Source: Urophycis tenuis
Taxonomy: Eukaryota; Chordata; Actinopteri; Gadiformes; Phycidae
Reading direction: 5' to 3'
Length of the DNA: 64,000 nt
Assembly: GCA_036785325.1 (NCBI GenBank)
Contig: JAXIVH010000087.1
Location: 28,501-92,500 of the forward strand
In this document: piece after piece, positions 62,125-64,000 of the stretch
How the letters are laid out: each line of letters begins with the position of its first letter
How positions within the stretch are numbered: position 1 is the stretch's first letter
Notes under the pieces: model-generated
The model's database searches: none
Told to the model about the DNA's origin: nothing
What the model saw: the letters and a program-made list of their open reading frames with translations, nothing else
Translations under genes and position numbers: made by a program

Positions 62125-62622
62125 CATTTAGTCCTGCTGGGTTCAGTCAGTCTCGCTGGGTTCAGTCAGTCCTGCTGGGTTCAGTCAGTCTCGCTGGGTT
62201 CAGTCAGTTCAGTCAGTCCTGCTGGGTTCAGTCAGTCCTGCTGGGTTCAGTCAGTTCAGTCAGTCCTGCTGGGTTCAGTCAGTCTCGCTGGGTTCAGTCA
62301 GTCCTGCTGGGTTCAGTCAGTCTCGCTGGGTTCAGTCAGTCCTGCTGGGTTCAGTCACTCTCGCTGGGTTCAGTCAGTCCTGCTGGGTTCAGTCAGTCTC
62401 GCTGGGTTCAGTCAGTCCTGCTGGGCTCAGTCAGTCCTGCTGGGTTCAGTCAGTCCTGCTGGGTTCAGTCAGTCTCGCTGGGTTCAGTCAGTCCTGCTGG
62501 GTTCAGTCAGTCCTGCTGGGTTCAGTCAGTCCTGCTGGGTTCAGTCAGTCTCGCTGGGTTCAGTCAGTCCTGCTGGGTTCAGTCAGTCCTGCTGGGTTCA
62601 GTCAGTCTTGCTGGGTTCACAC
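62125..62622. repeat. Minisatellite, 20-bp unit, ~24 copies
   Basis: gttcagtcagtcctgctggg alternates with gttcagtcagtctcgctggg, with two copies carrying an extra gttcagtca. Confidence 0.96.
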
Positions 62623-63006
62623 TCAGTGGGTACCAGAGTTTTTTTCCAATGCTTTTTTTTTTGCCACAATAATTTTGATAATCCTTCAGTCCCCACTAGC
62701 TGAACCTAGCCAGCCAGACTGAGGCAGGCCCTGTACGTGCGTGCCAGGCCGTAGCTTCTCAGGGCGAGGGCAGAGTGGGCAGCAGATCAGGCTGGTGATC
62801 CACCAACGCTGTGTAAATTGAAGCCACTGAGCGAAGAAGTGGACGGCCTGGGGATACGTGACCGGGACCTCGTAGCGTAGCCTGCTGGCAGGGTGGGCGG
62901 AGGTGGAGCTGCCTGGCCGCCCCACCTCACACCAACCACACCACACCACCCGGATGAGCAGAGGAGGTGACTCAGGGTCGTCTCCTGCTGTCTCCTGCTC
63001 CTCAAT

Positions 63007-63518
63007 GTGGGGAGAACAGCCACGAGGTGGTCCTCTGGTTACTGAGAGTGGAGAACAGCCACGAGGTGGTCCTCTGGTTACTGAGAGTGGAGAACAGCCA
63101 CGAGGTGGTCCTCTGGTTACTGAGAGTGGAGAACAGCCACGAGGTGGTCCTCTGGTTACTGAGAGTGGAGAACAGCCACGAGGTGGTCCTCTGGTTACTG
63201 AGAGTGGAGAACAGCCACGAGGTGGTCCTCTGGTTACTGAGAGTGGAGAACAGCCACGAGGTGGTCCTCTGGTTACTGAGAGTGGAGAACAGCCACGAGG
63301 TGGTCCTCTGGTTACTGAGAGTGGAGAACAGCCACGAGGTGGTCCTCTGGTTACTGAGAGTGGAGAACAGCCACGAGGTGGTCCTCTGGTTACTGAGAGT
63401 GGAGAACAGCCACGAGGTGGTCCTCTGGTTACTGAGAGTGGAGAACAGCCACGAGGTGGTCCTCTGGTTACTGAGAGTGGAGAACAGCCAAGAGGTGGTC
63501 CTCTGGTTACTGAGAGTG
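63007..63518. repeat. Minisatellite, 39-bp unit, 13 nearly identical copies
   Basis: The unit gtggagaacagccacgaggt plus ggtcctctggttactgaga is virtually invariant; only the last copy differs (ccaagaggt). The length is divisible by three, which keeps frames of up to 292 residues open on both strands. Confidence 0.97.
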
Positions 63519-64000
63519 ACAGACCAGGCTGATGACTCCATGCCCACTCAGGAGCCAAAACCAATCGTCACGTTGGAGTCCCTTCTACTGTCTCATATTT
63601 TCATAACTTCAACAACTACAATGACCCTTTCGCTTTTTATTTATTTTATTCCTTATTCTTGTCATCCTGTATCTGCCCACCTGACACCTCGCCAGCTGGG
63701 AAGGCATCTTTTCAAAAGGTCTTTTATCCCATTGGGTTCTCCGTTTTGTTACCTTGCCAACGTAAGTCGCTGGCTTTAGAAGGTGTTCATCAAGGCCTGG
63801 GAACCTGTTTGTGATTGTTGTTATGATAAAAGGCCACACAAATACACCCCCTTATAACTGACGGGGAACCTTTCTCCCTCCACAGCCCGGTGGGTAGGGC
63901 TGTCGCCGTGGTTACGGTGAACCTCACCTTTCACACTCAGACTCAGTCATTCCTCTCTCCAGGAGCCCCGTGCCTCCCTCACCTCTGTCACTCTCTCTCT
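63519..64000. other. Right-edge stretch, nothing recognised
   Basis: Unique sequence ending in a CT-rich tract at the window edge. Confidence 0.5.

Noticed and set aside
63007..63518. CRISPR-like array
   Set aside because: Repeats are directly contiguous with no unique spacers, and the genome is vertebrate. The same applies to the other arrays here.
62686..63564. A 292-residue minus frame and 209-270-residue plus frames
   Set aside because: The 39-bp repeat unit is divisible by three, so all frames lacking a stop in one unit stay open. No splice or promoter support.

Overview
The window is chromosomal DNA from a ray-finned fish, most likely a percomorph teleost. It has split genes with GT-AG introns, dense (CA)n/(TG)n microsatellites, many minisatellites, tRNA-derived SINEs, and an L2-like LINE tail ending in the motif typical of fish genomes (tttggataaaagcgtctgctaaatg). 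I see no prokaryotic, viral or organellar genes. Nearly every long open frame is either a shadow of a tandem repeat or antisense to a real exon.

Two protein genes can be reconstructed exon by exon, both on the minus strand. (1) 14-3621 is the 5' part of a T-complex 11 family gene, best matching TCP11. Six exons give 294 residues before the gene leaves the window at the left edge. One intron is apparently of the GC-AG class. (2) 6399-29838 is a complete polyhomeotic-like 2 gene (phc2), a PRC1 Polycomb subunit. Its 14 coding exons sum to 2793 nt (930 codons plus stop) with every splice phase compatible. They encode the Gln-rich N-terminus, a His/Gln tract, the HD1 motif, the FCS zinc finger and the C-terminal SAM domain. 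The first coding exon has an upstream acceptor, so at least one 5' untranslated exon lies further right; a CpG-rich promoter-like block with a good minus-strand donor is at about 41.8-42.2 kb. A second CpG-rich block in the intron before exon 9, together with a conserved internal Met, suggests a short isoform.

From about 30 kb to 64 kb I find no convincing coding sequence, apart from a possible first coding exon (five codons and a donor) on the plus strand at 59679-59693, behind GC boxes and an inverted CCAAT. This region holds SINEs, many tandem arrays, two copies of a 1.1 kb non-autonomous hAT-like element (one with a perfect 8-bp target duplication) and several perfect or near-perfect hairpins.

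I did not find an undescribed gene system. The observations most worth a second look are a triplicated phc2 splice donor embedded in TG repeats, long (GU)n tracts abutting phc2 acceptors, two changed basic positions in the FCS finger, the hAT-like pair, a palindromic MITE carrying an NRF1 site inside a minisatellite, and an 87-nt pre-miRNA-like hairpin at 56.7 kb.
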